Translations under genes and position numbers: made by a program
Assembly (NCBI GenBank): GCA_017882455.1
Contig: JADGPL010000029.1
Coordinates: 1-36,125, forward strand
Source of the DNA: Solirubrobacteraceae bacterium
GTDB taxonomy: Bacteria > Actinomycetota > Thermoleophilia > Solirubrobacterales > Solirubrobacteraceae
Length of the DNA stretch: 36,125 nt
Direction: 5' to 3'
Notes under the pieces: model-generated
Database searches by the model: none
Seen by the model: the letters and a program-made list of their open reading frames with translations, nothing else
What the model was told of the DNA's origin: nothing
Shown here: in pieces, positions 8,058 to 18,975 of the stretch
Position numbering within the stretch: the first letter of the stretch is position 1
Layout: each line of letters opens with the position of its first letter

Positions 8058-9350
8058 TCAGCCGGGGACCGGCCCGTCGGCCCCGCCGGCCGTCTCCTCC
8101 GCATTCGGCTCGCCGTTCAGACAGGGCCCGCCATAGGGATAGGAGTCGCTCAGGAGCATCAGGTAGCCGGCGGTCTGAGCGTGATAGCGCAGCGCGAGGG
8201 CCTCGGCGTTGCGCAGCCCGCGGGGCATCCTGCCGGTGGCAAGCGAGGCGAACCAGCCCAGGACCGCCGCGAGGGTCAGGACGCTCGAGTAGCCGATCGA
8301 GAGGATCAGGGCGGGTATCGCCAGGATCAATCGCAACGCGACCTTCCAGCGACTCTGGGCCCGCCTGTCCTCGATCAGGACTTCCAGGGGATAGCTTCCG
8401 GCGCGACCGGTGAACCCGGGGAACGGGTTGGCGATCAGGTAGAGAAAGCCGTAGACATGGATGTCATAGCGCAGGAAGGCGGACATGAAGCGGTGCAGGG
8501 CCGCGGGCGAGCGCCCCAGCAGCAGCGTGGCAAGCCAGTTGAGGATCGCGACGAGAAAGATGAGGACGGTCCAAAGCTCGAGCCAGATGAGATGTGGGAA
8601 GGCGAGCAGCACGCGGAAGAGCACGGTGAGCCTGCTGCGCCGCAGATCCTCGTCGAGCTCCACGCGGATCGGGTCGGCGCGCACGGGCAGCCCCTCGAGC
8701 GCGGCCAGCGGGTCGGCGTTCGGGTAGCGATCGGTGAGGAGCAGGACATAGCCCCAGAACTGCGCGCCGTAGGAGAGACAGTAGGCGGCGGCGTCGCGCA
8801 GGCCCCTTGGCATCCGGCCACGGGCCAGGATGGCGAACCAGCCGAGGAGAGCTGTGAGAAACAGCAGGCCCAGGGTGCCGGGGGAGCTGAAGCCTCCTCC
8901 GGAGCGTCTCCCGGAGGACGAGGAGGGCGAGGTGAAGCTCGCGCCGGGGAACCCGATCAGGGCGCCGGCGAGCAGTGCGGCGGGCATCGCCAGGATCGCC
9001 CGCAGGCCCACCTTCCAGCGGCTCTGGCGCTGCGGCGGGGCAATCACGAGGTCGACCGGGTATCCGTCCTGCCCGTCGAAGGCGGGGTAGGGATTGGCGG
9101 CGAGGTACAGGTAGGCGTAGAGCTGCGTGGCATATTTGAGGTAGCTGGCCAGGAACCTGTGCAGCGGCGCGGGGGTGCGCCCGAGGGCGAGCGTGGAGAA
9201 CCAGCTGGCGACCGCCGCAAGGATGGCCACGATCGTCCACAGCGACGCCCAGATGTAGTGGGGGATCGCGAGCAGCGCCCGGAAGAAGACCGTCAGTCGG
9301 CTGCGGTTCGTGTCGTCGTCGAGCACCAGCCGGATCGGGTGCTCGCTCAC
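8058..9350 (-). CDS. Duplicated DUF4389 membrane protein
   Basis: 430 residues made of two similar halves. Each has PIRLVLDDD.NRSRLTVFFR / PIRVELDEDLRRSRLTVLFR, a LLAIPHYIW or LLAFPHLIW segment, long hydrophobic spans, an LGR(T/S)PA.LHRF motif, and R-x2-RW-K followed by a LILAIPA span. These features define DUF4389, a family of actinobacterial membrane proteins of unknown function. A Ser/Gly-rich loop separates two spans in the first half. Its ATG overlaps the methyltransferase stop by four bases (ATGA), showing translational coupling. It probably sits in the cytoplasmic membrane; no activity can be assigned. Confidence 0.88.
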   Translation of the reverse strand: MSEHPIRLVLDDDTNRSRLTVFFRALLAIPHYIWASLWTIVAILAAVASWFSTLALGRTPAPLHRFLASYLKYATQLYAYLYLAANPYPAFDGQDGYPVDLVIAPPQRQSRWKVGLRAILAMPAALLAGALIGFPGASFTSPSSSSGRRSGGGFSSPGTLGLLFLTALLGWFAILARGRMPRGLRDAAAYCLSYGAQFWGYVLLLTDRYPNADPLAALEGLPVRADPIRVELDEDLRRSRLTVLFRVLLAFPHLIWLELWTVLIFLVAILNWLATLLLGRSPAALHRFMSAFLRYDIHVYGFLYLIANPFPGFTGRAGSYPLEVLIEDRRAQSRWKVALRLILAIPALILSIGYSSVLTLAAVLGWFASLATGRMPRGLRNAEALALRYHAQTAGYLMLLSDSYPYGGPCLNGEPNAEETAGGADGPVPG

Positions 9351-10234
9351 GACGCTCCTTCACCGGCGTTCGTGCTCGCGTCTCCGTCGGTCGCAGGCAG
9401 CGGATGCCCGAGACGCGCCCTCATGATCTCGACGGCCTCGGGGTTGGAGTCGATCAGCACGTAGTGGCGATCGAGCTTGGCGGCGACCGCGCCGAGCGTG
9501 CCGCTGCCGGCGAAGAAGTCCAGGCACCAGTCGCCGGGGCGCGAGGAGGCCTGCACCATGCGCTTGACTATGCCCTCGGGCTTCTGGGTGGGGTAGCCGG
9601 TCTTCTCGCTGCCGGTCGTGGGAACGATGGTGTGCCACCACACGTCCGTCGGGAGCTTCCCGCGCGCGACCTTCTCTGGCGTGACGAGGCCGGGCGCCAT
9701 GTAGGGCTCGCGGTCGACCTGCTCGGAGTCGAAGTGGTAGGCGTCGGGATCCTTGACGTAGACGAGGATCGTGTCGTGCTTGGCCGGCCAGCGGCGCTTG
9801 GCGCGGGCGCCGTAGTCGTAGGCCCAGATGAGCTCGTTGAGGAAGCACTCGCGCCCGAAGATCTCGTCGAGCGCCAGCTTGCAGCGATGGGCCTCGCGGT
9901 AGTCGATGTGGAAGTAGAGCGTTCCCTCGCGGGCGAGCAGCCTGTGGGCTTCGTGCAGGCGAGGAGCCAGGAAGGCGGGATAGTCCTCGTGGCGATCGCC
10001 GTAGCTGTGCTCGGAGAGCAGCTCGGTGCTGTAGCGCCGACCCTGGAATCCGGTGCGCTCGCCCTCGGCGTCCCTGACCGCCCGCAGGGTCTTTCGCGCC
10101 TGGGCCCTGCCGGTGTTGAACGGCGGGTCGATGTAGATGAGCTGGAAGGACTCGTCGGCGAAGCCGGGGAGCAGCTCGAGGTTCTCCCCCAGCAGGATCT
10201 GATCGATCGCCGGGGTTCCGGGCGCGCGGCTCAC
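9347..10234 (-). CDS. Beta-type DNA methyltransferase (adenine/cytosine-N), orphan
   Basis: About 295 residues from a GTG at 10234 (VSRAPGTPAIDQILLGEN); an ATG at 10300 is the alternative. Motif IV appears early as LIYIDPPFNTGR and motif I late as DFFAGSGTLGAVA followed by YVLIDSNPEAVEIM. The order IV before I with no large recognition domain between is typical of beta-class amino-methyltransferases (N6-adenine or N4-cytosine). The segment KTGYPTQKPEGIVKRMV is also typical of this group. No restriction endonuclease is adjacent, and it heads the operon with DUF4389 and M48, so it is likely a regulatory or housekeeping orphan enzyme. Target sequence unknown. Confidence 0.9.
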   Translation of the reverse strand: MSRAPGTPAIDQILLGENLELLPGFADESFQLIYIDPPFNTGRAQARKTLRAVRDAEGERTGFQGRRYSTELLSEHSYGDRHEDYPAFLAPRLHEAHRLLAREGTLYFHIDYREAHRCKLALDEIFGRECFLNELIWAYDYGARAKRRWPAKHDTILVYVKDPDAYHFDSEQVDREPYMAPGLVTPEKVARGKLPTDVWWHTIVPTTGSEKTGYPTQKPEGIVKRMVQASSRPGDWCLDFFAGSGTLGAVAAKLDRHYVLIDSNPEAVEIMRARLGHPLPATDGDASTNAGEGAS

Positions 10235-10409
10235 GAGCCAGAGGTTACGTTCGTGTCCCGATGGAGGGAATCGGGATGCAACAGCGCGGGGACCCCGCAT
10301 CGGGCTCCACCCCACCGGCCGCCGTGCGGGCTGCTCGAGCCGCCGCGTGACCGGCGTGGCCTCACCCCGCCGGCGCCGGCCCGGCCTGCGCACCTGTTTA
10401 CTGCAGGGG

Positions 10410-11996
10410 ATGCCACGATCCGCTCGAGCCCGACGCCCGCGCACACGCGTGCGCGCGGGCGCCTTCCTGCTGAGCGTGGCGGTGGCGCTGGCGGTGGCGC
10501 TGCCCGCGGACGGCCTTGTGCCGGGAGCCACCGAAGCGCCCACGCCCGTCCAGGTGCCGGCGCCGGCACCGGCACCGGCACCCCCTCCGGCTCAGGCTCC
10601 GGGCGCGGGGGCGACTCCGGCGCAGGCGACGGTGACGATCGATCCGGCGCTGCCCGGCGAGCGGGTTCCGCGGGAGTTCGTGGGGCTGTCCTTCGAGCTG
10701 GCAGACGCGCGGCAGCTCGCCGCATACGGAAGCCGTGGGAACCTGGTCGCTCTCCTGCGCTCGCTGGGCCCGGGATTGCTGCGCCTGGGCGGCGCCTCGG
10801 CCGACACGCGGGTTGCGTGGACGGATCGCCTCACGCCGCGGCCGGCGTGGGCGAGCAGCGTGCTGGACATGGCCGATCTGCGCGGGCTGCGCACGCTGGC
10901 GGCGCACAGCGGCTGGCGGGTGCTGCTGACGATCGGGCTCGCCCACTATGACCCGCGCGCGGCCACGCGCGAGGCGGCGGCCGCCAAGGCGGCGCTCGGG
11001 CCGCAGCTGGCGGGAATCGAGGTGGGCAACGAGCCGGACTCCTACGGACGGCACGGCCTGCGCACGCTTCCCTGGACGGCGTCCCAATACGAGACCGAGG
11101 TCAGCACCTACCGGCGGGCGATCGCGGCGAGCGCCCCGGGCATCGCTGTGGCGGGTCCGGGGGTATCGGGCTCGAGAGCCTTCCGGCAGTGGGGTTCGGC
11201 GGAGGTGCGCCGCCAGCATCCGGCGCTGCTGACCGGCCACCACTATCCCCTGCGCTGCGACAGCGTGCCGGCGCCCACGATCGAACAGCTGCTGAGCACG
11301 ACCACGCGCGAAAAGGAGGCCGAGTCGCTGACGCGCTTCCTGACGGTGGCGCATGCCAGCGGGACGCCGTTTCGGATGGATGAGAGCAACACGGTCTCCT
11401 GCGGCGGCACCGCCGGCATCAGCGACACCTTCGCCTCGGCGCTGTGGGCTGTTGGCTACATCTCCCAGACGATCGCCCGGGGCGCCTCGGGCATCAACCT
11501 GGAGGGCAACCCGGCGAACTGCAAGGGCTACTCCCCCCTGTGCGCCCCATCCCCCGCACGCCTGACGGCCGGCTCGCTGCACGCTCAGCCGGAGTGGTAC
11601 GCGCTGCTGCTGAGCAGGCAGCTGGTGGGAGACCGGCCGCTGCCCACGAGGGTGCTCGCTGCGCAGCAGCCCAACCTGTCGGTGGCCGCGCTGCGCACCC
11701 CGACGGGCGCCCTGCACTTCGTGATCGTGGAGGACGAAGGGGGTGGCGCCGGCGTCACGCTGCGCCTGCGCGTGGGGCGTGGCTATGGCTCTGCTTCGAT
11801 GCTCGCCCTGCGGGCTCCTACTCCAGCGGCGAGGTCCGGGGTGACGCTGGGCGGGCGCGCTGTGGCAGCGAACGGCTCGTGGAGCGGGGCCGCCTCCTCT
11901 CCTCGTGTAAGGGTGCGCGAAGGCGCGGTCTCGATCGCCGTGCCGGCGGCCAGCGCGATGCTCGTGACCGTGTCGCCGGCCCGCTCGGGAGGCTAG
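10410..11996 (+). CDS. GH79-like secreted glycoside hydrolase
   Basis: About 528 residues from ATG 10410; ATG 10347 is an in-frame alternative. A basic N-terminus plus hydrophobic stretch (GAFLLSVAVALAVALPADGL) suggests export, followed by a Pro/Ala linker. The catalytic barrel has GLSFEL, LRLGGASADTRVAW, the acid/base motif GNEPDSYG (Glu codon at 11031) and the probable nucleophile region FRMDESNTVSCGG (Glu codon at 11382). These match the clan A family 79 (heparanase/beta-glucuronidase) layout. The C-terminal ~100 residues look like the beta-sandwich that follows the barrel in this family. Substrate unknown; it may act on uronic-acid polysaccharide. Its stop codon shares four bases with the convergent membrane-protein gene. 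Confidence 0.75.
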   Translation: MPRSARARRPRTRVRAGAFLLSVAVALAVALPADGLVPGATEAPTPVQVPAPAPAPAPPPAQAPGAGATPAQATVTIDPALPGERVPREFVGLSFELADARQLAAYGSRGNLVALLRSLGPGLLRLGGASADTRVAWTDRLTPRPAWASSVLDMADLRGLRTLAAHSGWRVLLTIGLAHYDPRAATREAAAAKAALGPQLAGIEVGNEPDSYGRHGLRTLPWTASQYETEVSTYRRAIAASAPGIAVAGPGVSGSRAFRQWGSAEVRRQHPALLTGHHYPLRCDSVPAPTIEQLLSTTTREKEAESLTRFLTVAHASGTPFRMDESNTVSCGGTAGISDTFASALWAVGYISQTIARGASGINLEGNPANCKGYSPLCAPSPARLTAGSLHAQPEWYALLLSRQLVGDRPLPTRVLAAQQPNLSVAALRTPTGALHFVIVEDEGGGAGVTLRLRVGRGYGSASMLALRAPTPAARSGVTLGGRAVAANGSWSGAASSPRVRVREGAVSIAVPAASAMLVTVSPARSGG

Positions 11997-14470
11997 GGCG
12001 AGAGCTCAACCCACTGGTAGGCCGTGCCGCAGAGCGCCTGCCAGCGCGAGACCGTGCTGTGGCGAAGCGGAGCCGCGGCCGGCGTGGCTGCGGGCGTCAG
12101 GAGGACGGCGTCCAGCACCGCGGCGCCCCCATCGCCGGGAGCCAGCGTGGTGGATCCCCGGGTCACCCACAGGCGATGCGCTCCAGCCGCCAGGCGCACG
12201 GGGATCGGCGGAATCGTGTCGGGCACCAGCGAGTTGCCGCTCAGCTGACCGCCGATCGAGGCGAGCGGACGCCCGTCGAGGCTCAGATGCACCGTGGGCA
12301 TGATCTGCCCCTGGACCCACAAGTCCCACGGGCCGCCGGCCGGCACCCGGAAGCCTGCCGACAGTCGTCCGGGGCGGCTCATGACGAGGCCGCTGCGCTC
12401 GTGCCCCCAGCCGCGGGGATGAAAGGCGCGATGCAGGTCGATCGGCACGATCATGGGCGCTGAGGCCGCGACGAGGCCCGTGGGAGCACCGCCGACGCCG
12501 TGTTCGAAGTGGCGCGCGGAGGCGGCGGCCAGGCGGCCGATCTGGCGACATTGCTGGGCGGGTCCCCCGCTCAGGGCGAGATGCTCGATCGCGGGGACGG
12601 CGCGGGGAAGACGCCGCCAAGCCTCGTAGTAGGAGCCCTGCCACACCAGGCCGTAGGCGGCCGGCGGGCGGCTCTGGGCGGGATCGCGCCGGGTCACGAT
12701 CAGCGGGTAGGAGGCCAAGGCGCTCGGGGAGATGCGGTCGAGCTGCACGGGGTCGCCGTAGCCACCGGCGGCGCTCGCCAGAGCGGGCGGCGGATAGACG
12801 AAGTCGGGACCGCCCGGGTCGAGGTCGCGCAGCTCGTACATGGAGTATTCGTCGAAGTCCGTGAACAGCGCAGGACCCTGTCCGGCGAAGCGGGCGTCGA
12901 GCGAGGCGAGCTCCCGATAGCGGGCCGTGGGAGCGAGGTTTGCGACGTGGTACTGCAGGGCGTCGGAGGCGAGCGCTCCGCCGGCGATGCCGAGCGCCGT
13001 CAGCGCTGCTGCCGCCGCAGCGACCCTCCGGAGCGGGAGCGCCCGCAGTGCGGCCACTCCCCCCCACGCCAGCAGGATCACGGCGGGCGAGGTGAGCATC
13101 TCGGTCTTGGCGCTCGCCCACGTGGTCGCGGTGAGGCTCACGAGCAACCAGGCAAGGAGCATCAGCGCCAGCCAGCCGGCGAGCGCGAAGGCGCGCCGGC
13201 GCAGCAGCTGGACGACGCCGAGCAGGGCCGCGGCGGCGCTGAGGGCGATCAGGAGGTGGGTGGCGACCAGGGCGCCCCCGCCGGGCGCCAGCTTGTAGCT
13301 GCCCCCGAGCCACACACCGAACACCTGGACAGCACGCAGCGGGCTGTGCAGGTTGCCGGAGTTAGTGGTGGTGGCGATGTTCTGGGCGACCTTGAGCGAG
13401 CCGGGGAGATCCACCCAGGTTGGCCAGGCGGCCACGAGCAGGACCGCTCCCCCTCCCGCCAGGAGGCCAAGGGCGCTGCGCGGCCGGTACCCGCCACGGC
13501 CGATCAGGCGGCGCAGGAGCACGAACGCCGGCACAGCCACGCTCACCAGCACCCACGCGCCGAAGGCCGCCCCGAGCGCGGAGACGCCCGCGGCGAGCAG
13601 CAACGCGAACGGAATCGCCCCCGTTGCCCCCCTGTCGAGCCAGGAGCGATTGCGGCAGACGAGCGCACCGAGGGCGAGGATGAAGGGCAGGGCCGTGATC
13701 TCCTTGACGGAGCCGAAGAGCTCGTAGGCGTAGACGAGGGCGCCCAGCACGGCGGTGAGGGCTGCCACGATCCCCCACGCCCCGGCCAGTCCCAGCCGTC
13801 GGGCGATCGCCCAGGCGGGCCCGACGGCGGTGGCGAGCATGAAGGCGTTGAACGGCTGAAATGCCCAGATCAGGGGCAGGCCCAGCAGCAAGGCGCTCGC
13901 GCCGAACAGCGTGTCCGCGCCCGAGGGGTAGCTCGTGTTGTAGTAGGCGTTGATGAACTGCCCGTAGGAGTTGCGCAGGTCGAGGTGGGCGTAGTGCTGG
14001 CCGTGGCGGATCAGGAAGTCGGCCCCGATCAGGTGCACGGCGGAGTCGGAGAGGACCATGAAGGAGGAGAAGGTGGTCCTGCCCGCCGCCAGCACTGGAG
14101 CCAGGGCGATCAGATAGGCGAGCAGGGAGGCGGCGGGCAGCCACGCTCGCCGGCGCATGGAGGCGAGCAGCCGAGCGGCTCGGGCGCGGCCGAGCCAGAA
14201 GCCGGCGAGCGCCACGGCGAGCACCAGGTAGGGCGTGGCCGGGGCCAAGGGGTAGACGTAGGTGCTCAGCTGGGAGACCGCGATCAGTCCGGCGGCGCCC
14301 ACGGGCAGCAGCAGCGGCGCAGCCAGGCCCGGACGGCTGCAGCGGTCCACCAAGAGGCCGGTGCCCAGACACAGCGCTGCGAGCGCACACGGATAGAGCA
14401 GCGCGGTGGCGATGAACATCAGGGCCCCGCGCTGGAATCGAACCAGCCAGCTCGCTAGCGGCAGCGCCAT
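11993..14470 (-). CDS. Large polytopic membrane protein, possible GT-C-like
   Basis: 825 residues. The first ~510 contain a dozen or more hydrophobic spans. The C-terminal ~300 are soluble and probably extracytoplasmic, with beta-rich stretches ending in a sugar-binding-like sandwich (VHLSLDGRPLASIGGQLSG, then LAAGAHRLWVTRGSTTLAPG). Between early spans is a long loop with SSFMVLSDSAVHLIGADFLI and NAYYNTSYPSGADTLFG, of the type seen in GT-C glycosyltransferases (Asp-containing loop after the first helices). This suggests a lipid-linked sugar transferase or cell-envelope glycan protein, but it is inference. It faces the GH79-like hydrolase tail-to-tail. Confidence 0.65.
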   Translation of the reverse strand: MALPLASWLVRFQRGALMFIATALLYPCALAALCLGTGLLVDRCSRPGLAAPLLLPVGAAGLIAVSQLSTYVYPLAPATPYLVLAVALAGFWLGRARAARLLASMRRRAWLPAASLLAYLIALAPVLAAGRTTFSSFMVLSDSAVHLIGADFLIRHGQHYAHLDLRNSYGQFINAYYNTSYPSGADTLFGASALLLGLPLIWAFQPFNAFMLATAVGPAWAIARRLGLAGAWGIVAALTAVLGALVYAYELFGSVKEITALPFILALGALVCRNRSWLDRGATGAIPFALLLAAGVSALGAAFGAWVLVSVAVPAFVLLRRLIGRGGYRPRSALGLLAGGGAVLLVAAWPTWVDLPGSLKVAQNIATTTNSGNLHSPLRAVQVFGVWLGGSYKLAPGGGALVATHLLIALSAAAALLGVVQLLRRRAFALAGWLALMLLAWLLVSLTATTWASAKTEMLTSPAVILLAWGGVAALRALPLRRVAAAAAALTALGIAGGALASDALQYHVANLAPTARYRELASLDARFAGQGPALFTDFDEYSMYELRDLDPGGPDFVYPPPALASAAGGYGDPVQLDRISPSALASYPLIVTRRDPAQSRPPAAYGLVWQGSYYEAWRRLPRAVPAIEHLALSGGPAQQCRQIGRLAAASARHFEHGVGGAPTGLVAASAPMIVPIDLHRAFHPRGWGHERSGLVMSRPGRLSAGFRVPAGGPWDLWVQGQIMPTVHLSLDGRPLASIGGQLSGNSLVPDTIPPIPVRLAAGAHRLWVTRGSTTLAPGDGGAAVLDAVLLTPAATPAAAPLRHSTVSRWQALCGTAYQWVELSP

Positions 14471-16907
<2,437 letters not shown>

Positions 16908-16963
16908 GCAGGCACGAGGCGCCCCGGACCACGCGGGCTGCCCAGCGGGCATACAATCGCGAG

Positions 16964-17254
16964 ATGGTCCTGTACACCTGTCCGGCGCGCACTCATGGAG
17001 CCAACGCCCCGCTGGTCAAGCATCCGTGCGGAGTGGCCGCCGAGGCCTTGGACACATCGGGCCACACCTACGAGGTGAAGGTCGTGGGCGGCTTCAAGAA
17101 CATCCCCTTCAGCCGTCGCGGCAAGCGCGAGGAGATCCGCGAGCTGACCGGCCAGGAGGACGTGCCGGTGCTGGTCCTGGACGACGGCTCGACGATCAGC
17201 GGGAGCGGCGAGATCGTCGCCTGGGCCAAGAGCCATCCCGCGTCGGGCACCTGA
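16964..17254 (+). CDS. Glutaredoxin/GST N-terminal-like protein
   Basis: 96 residues with a thioredoxin-fold look: MVLYTCPART at the first strand/helix turn, then HTYEVKVV, then the cis-Pro motif EDVPVLVLDDG and the GST-like SGSGEIVAWAK. The active-site Cys is C6, but the glutaredoxin CxxC second cysteine is absent (CPAR); a further cysteine C22 follows in HPCG. It belongs to the short GST_N/glutaredoxin-like proteins common in actinobacteria. It may use mycothiol or act in monothiol chemistry. It starts 56 bases after the MFS gene and may be read from the same transcript. Confidence 0.75.
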   Translation: MVLYTCPARTHGANAPLVKHPCGVAAEALDTSGHTYEVKVVGGFKNIPFSRRGKREEIRELTGQEDVPVLVLDDGSTISGSGEIVAWAKSHPASGT

Positions 17255-17285
17255 GCCGCACAGGTAGCGCAAACCACACCGCCAC

Positions 17286-17306
17286 CACGGTTTTGCCGTG
17301 TTTGTG
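17286..17306 (+). terminator. Weak candidate terminator
   Basis: CACGG-TTTTG-CCGTG hairpin (17286-17300) followed by a T-rich TTTGTG, between the glutaredoxin-like gene and the opposed tRNA-Arg. The stem is short, so rho-independent action is uncertain. Confidence 0.35.
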
Positions 17307-17307
17307 A

Positions 17308-17381
17308 TGCCCCCGGCTGGATTCGAACCAGCGACCCTCGGATTAGAAGTCCGATGCTCTATCCAGCTGAGCTACGGGGGC
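17308..17381 (-). tRNA. tRNA-Arg (anticodon TCT)
   Basis: The reverse strand folds as a cloverleaf: acceptor GCCCCCG/CGGGGGC with discriminator A, D-arm GCTC AGCTGGATA GAGC, anticodon stem TCGGA with loop CTTCTAA and anticodon TCT, and T-arm GCTGG TTCGAAT CCAGC. It reads AGA arginine codons. CCA is not encoded. Confidence 0.96.
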
Positions 17382-17487
17382 GCACGGACGCCGCCGAGAC
17401 AGTCTGCTCTGAGCGAGCGAGCTTTGTCCGGTTGTTTCCATCGTGGCACGTTCCCAGGACTGACACCGCTCCCGCCGGCAGCCGAGC

Positions 17488-17527
17488 GTTGAACGTAGAC
17501 GCGATCCGTTGAACGTAGACGCGATCC
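17488..17527 (+). repeat. Perfect 20-bp tandem repeat upstream of dsbA-like gene
   Basis: The 20-base unit GTTGAACGTAGACGCGATCC occurs twice back to back (17488-17507 and 17508-17527). A third GGTTGAAC copy of its beginning lies at 17536-17543, just upstream of the thioredoxin-like gene at 17567. It may be a doubled regulator or sigma-factor site, or a recent slippage duplication. Confidence 0.7.
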
Positions 17528-17566
17528 TTAGGCACGGTTGAACAGAAACCTGTAAAAGTTGCGCCT

Positions 17567-18394
17567 ATGAGCCCAGTGGAGAGCGACGAAGAGGACCTGA
17601 CCCGCAAGCAGCGCCGCGAGCAGGCGCGCGCCGAACGCAAGGCGATGGAGGAAGCCGAGGCGGCTGGCGCAGCCAGGCGCACGCGGCTCACCCAGCTCGG
17701 CGTGGTCGCGGCCGTCGTGGTGGTCGTGGTGGTGGTGATCCTCGTCGCGACCGGCGGCGGCAGCAAATCGGCGGCGCCGAAGGTGGGAAGCACAACGGCG
17801 AACAAGGCAGCCCAGACAGTCAACGCGCTCGTGGCCGGCATCCCCCAGAAAGGCAACGTCCTGGGCTCCCCCACGGCACCTGTGACCCTCCAGTACTTCG
17901 GGGATCTCGAGTGCCCGATCTGCAAGGACTTCACGCTGGGGGCGCTGCCCACCGTGATCCAGAAGTGGGTGCGCCCGGGCAAGCTGAAGATCGAATACCG
18001 CTCCCTGGAGACGGCGACGCGCGAACCAGAAACATTCAAGCTCCAGCAGATCGCGGCCCTGGCAGCCGGCAATCAGAGCAAGATGTGGAACTTCATCGAG
18101 CTCTTCTACCACGAGCAAGGGGAAGAGAGCAGCGGCTACGTCACCGAAAAATACCTCCAGGGGCTGGCCCAGCAGGTGCCCGGCCTGAGCCTGGCGTCGT
18201 GGACCACGGACCGCAACAGCGCCACGTTCGCGAATCAGGTGGCAAGCGACGCCCAGGCGGCCAACAACGCCGGCTTCACCGGCACGCCCTCGTTCCTGCT
18301 CGGGAAGACCGGCAGCACCCCGTCCAAGTTCGAATTCAGCTCGTTGACCGACGCCTCGTCGCTCAACGCAGCGATGGAAAAGCTGCTCGGCTAG
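17567..18394 (+). CDS. Membrane-anchored DsbA-like thiol oxidoreductase
   Basis: 275 residues. A highly charged cytoplasmic N-terminus (about 1-40, Arg/Glu/Ala, likely helical) is followed by one membrane span (about 43-62, very Val-rich). The extracytoplasmic DsbA/thioredoxin_4 domain has active site CPIC at 116-119 (GDLECPICKDF), a helical insertion, and the cis-Pro loop TGTPSFLLG near 245. Such proteins introduce disulfides into exported proteins and are reoxidised by VKOR. The VKOR gene starts 8 bases downstream, making the pair a complete oxidative-folding unit. The 20-bp tandem repeat lies 39 bases upstream of the ATG. Confidence 0.93.
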   Translation: MSPVESDEEDLTRKQRREQARAERKAMEEAEAAGAARRTRLTQLGVVAAVVVVVVVVILVATGGGSKSAAPKVGSTTANKAAQTVNALVAGIPQKGNVLGSPTAPVTLQYFGDLECPICKDFTLGALPTVIQKWVRPGKLKIEYRSLETATREPETFKLQQIAALAAGNQSKMWNFIELFYHEQGEESSGYVTEKYLQGLAQQVPGLSLASWTTDRNSATFANQVASDAQAANNAGFTGTPSFLLGKTGSTPSKFEFSSLTDASSLNAAMEKLLG

Positions 18395-18402
18395 GTGGTC
18401 CG

Positions 18403-18894
18403 ATGAGCGCCCGCGCCCTGAGGATCACGCTGCTCGTGCTCGCGGTGATCGGGCTGGGCATCGCCAGCTATCTCACCTACGTGCACTACGCCGGCATCAA
18501 GCCCGCGTGCACGGCCGGCGAAAGCTGCACGAAGGTGCAGACATCGATCTACTCCAAGCTCGCAGGCGTGCCGGTGGCCCTGATCGGACTGCTGGGCTAC
18601 ATCGGCATCGTAGGCTCGCTGCTGGTTCCCCAGGGCGAGACGACCCGGCTGGCGACGATGTCCTTCACGGTGGTCGGATTCGGGTTCAGCGCCTATCTCA
18701 CCTACCGCGAGCTCTTCTCGATTCACGCGATCTGCGAGTGGTGCGCGTCGAGCGCGGGGATCATGACGATTCTGATGTGCCTGTCCGTTTGGCGCTTCCT
18801 GCGCGGCGATGACCCCTCGCTGGGGACCGGGCCGGCACATCTGGGGCAGAACGCCGGCCATGAGTCGAGCGCCACGCTCCCCGGCGCCTACTGA
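18403..18894 (+). CDS. Vitamin K epoxide reductase family protein (DsbB role)
   Basis: 163 residues with four hydrophobic spans. The conserved VKOR cysteines are present: C36 and C42 in the loop after span 1 (CTAGESC) and the quinone-side active site CEWC at 111-114 before the last span. Ser in YSKLAGVP fits the conserved loop. Actinobacterial VKORs replace DsbB and pass electrons from DsbA-like proteins to quinone. The short spacing to the DsbA-like gene supports a shared transcript. The ATG at 18403 gives a start directly before the first span (RITLLVLAVIGLGIASYL). Confidence 0.93.
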   Translation: MSARALRITLLVLAVIGLGIASYLTYVHYAGIKPACTAGESCTKVQTSIYSKLAGVPVALIGLLGYIGIVGSLLVPQGETTRLATMSFTVVGFGFSAYLTYRELFSIHAICEWCASSAGIMTILMCLSVWRFLRGDDPSLGTGPAHLGQNAGHESSATLPGAY

Positions 18895-18975
18895 GGCTGG
18901 ACAACTAGTAAATCCGTCCAACCGCGGCGGACCAGCCCGAGCAAGCGCTGCGGCGGACCGAAGTGTCTCCCAGGA

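Noticed and set aside
12500-14458. 652-residue forward frame opposite the large membrane protein
   Set aside because: Low-complexity Gly/Gln/Glu-rich antisense product typical of GC-rich DNA; the reverse frame has membrane spans and proper codon pattern.
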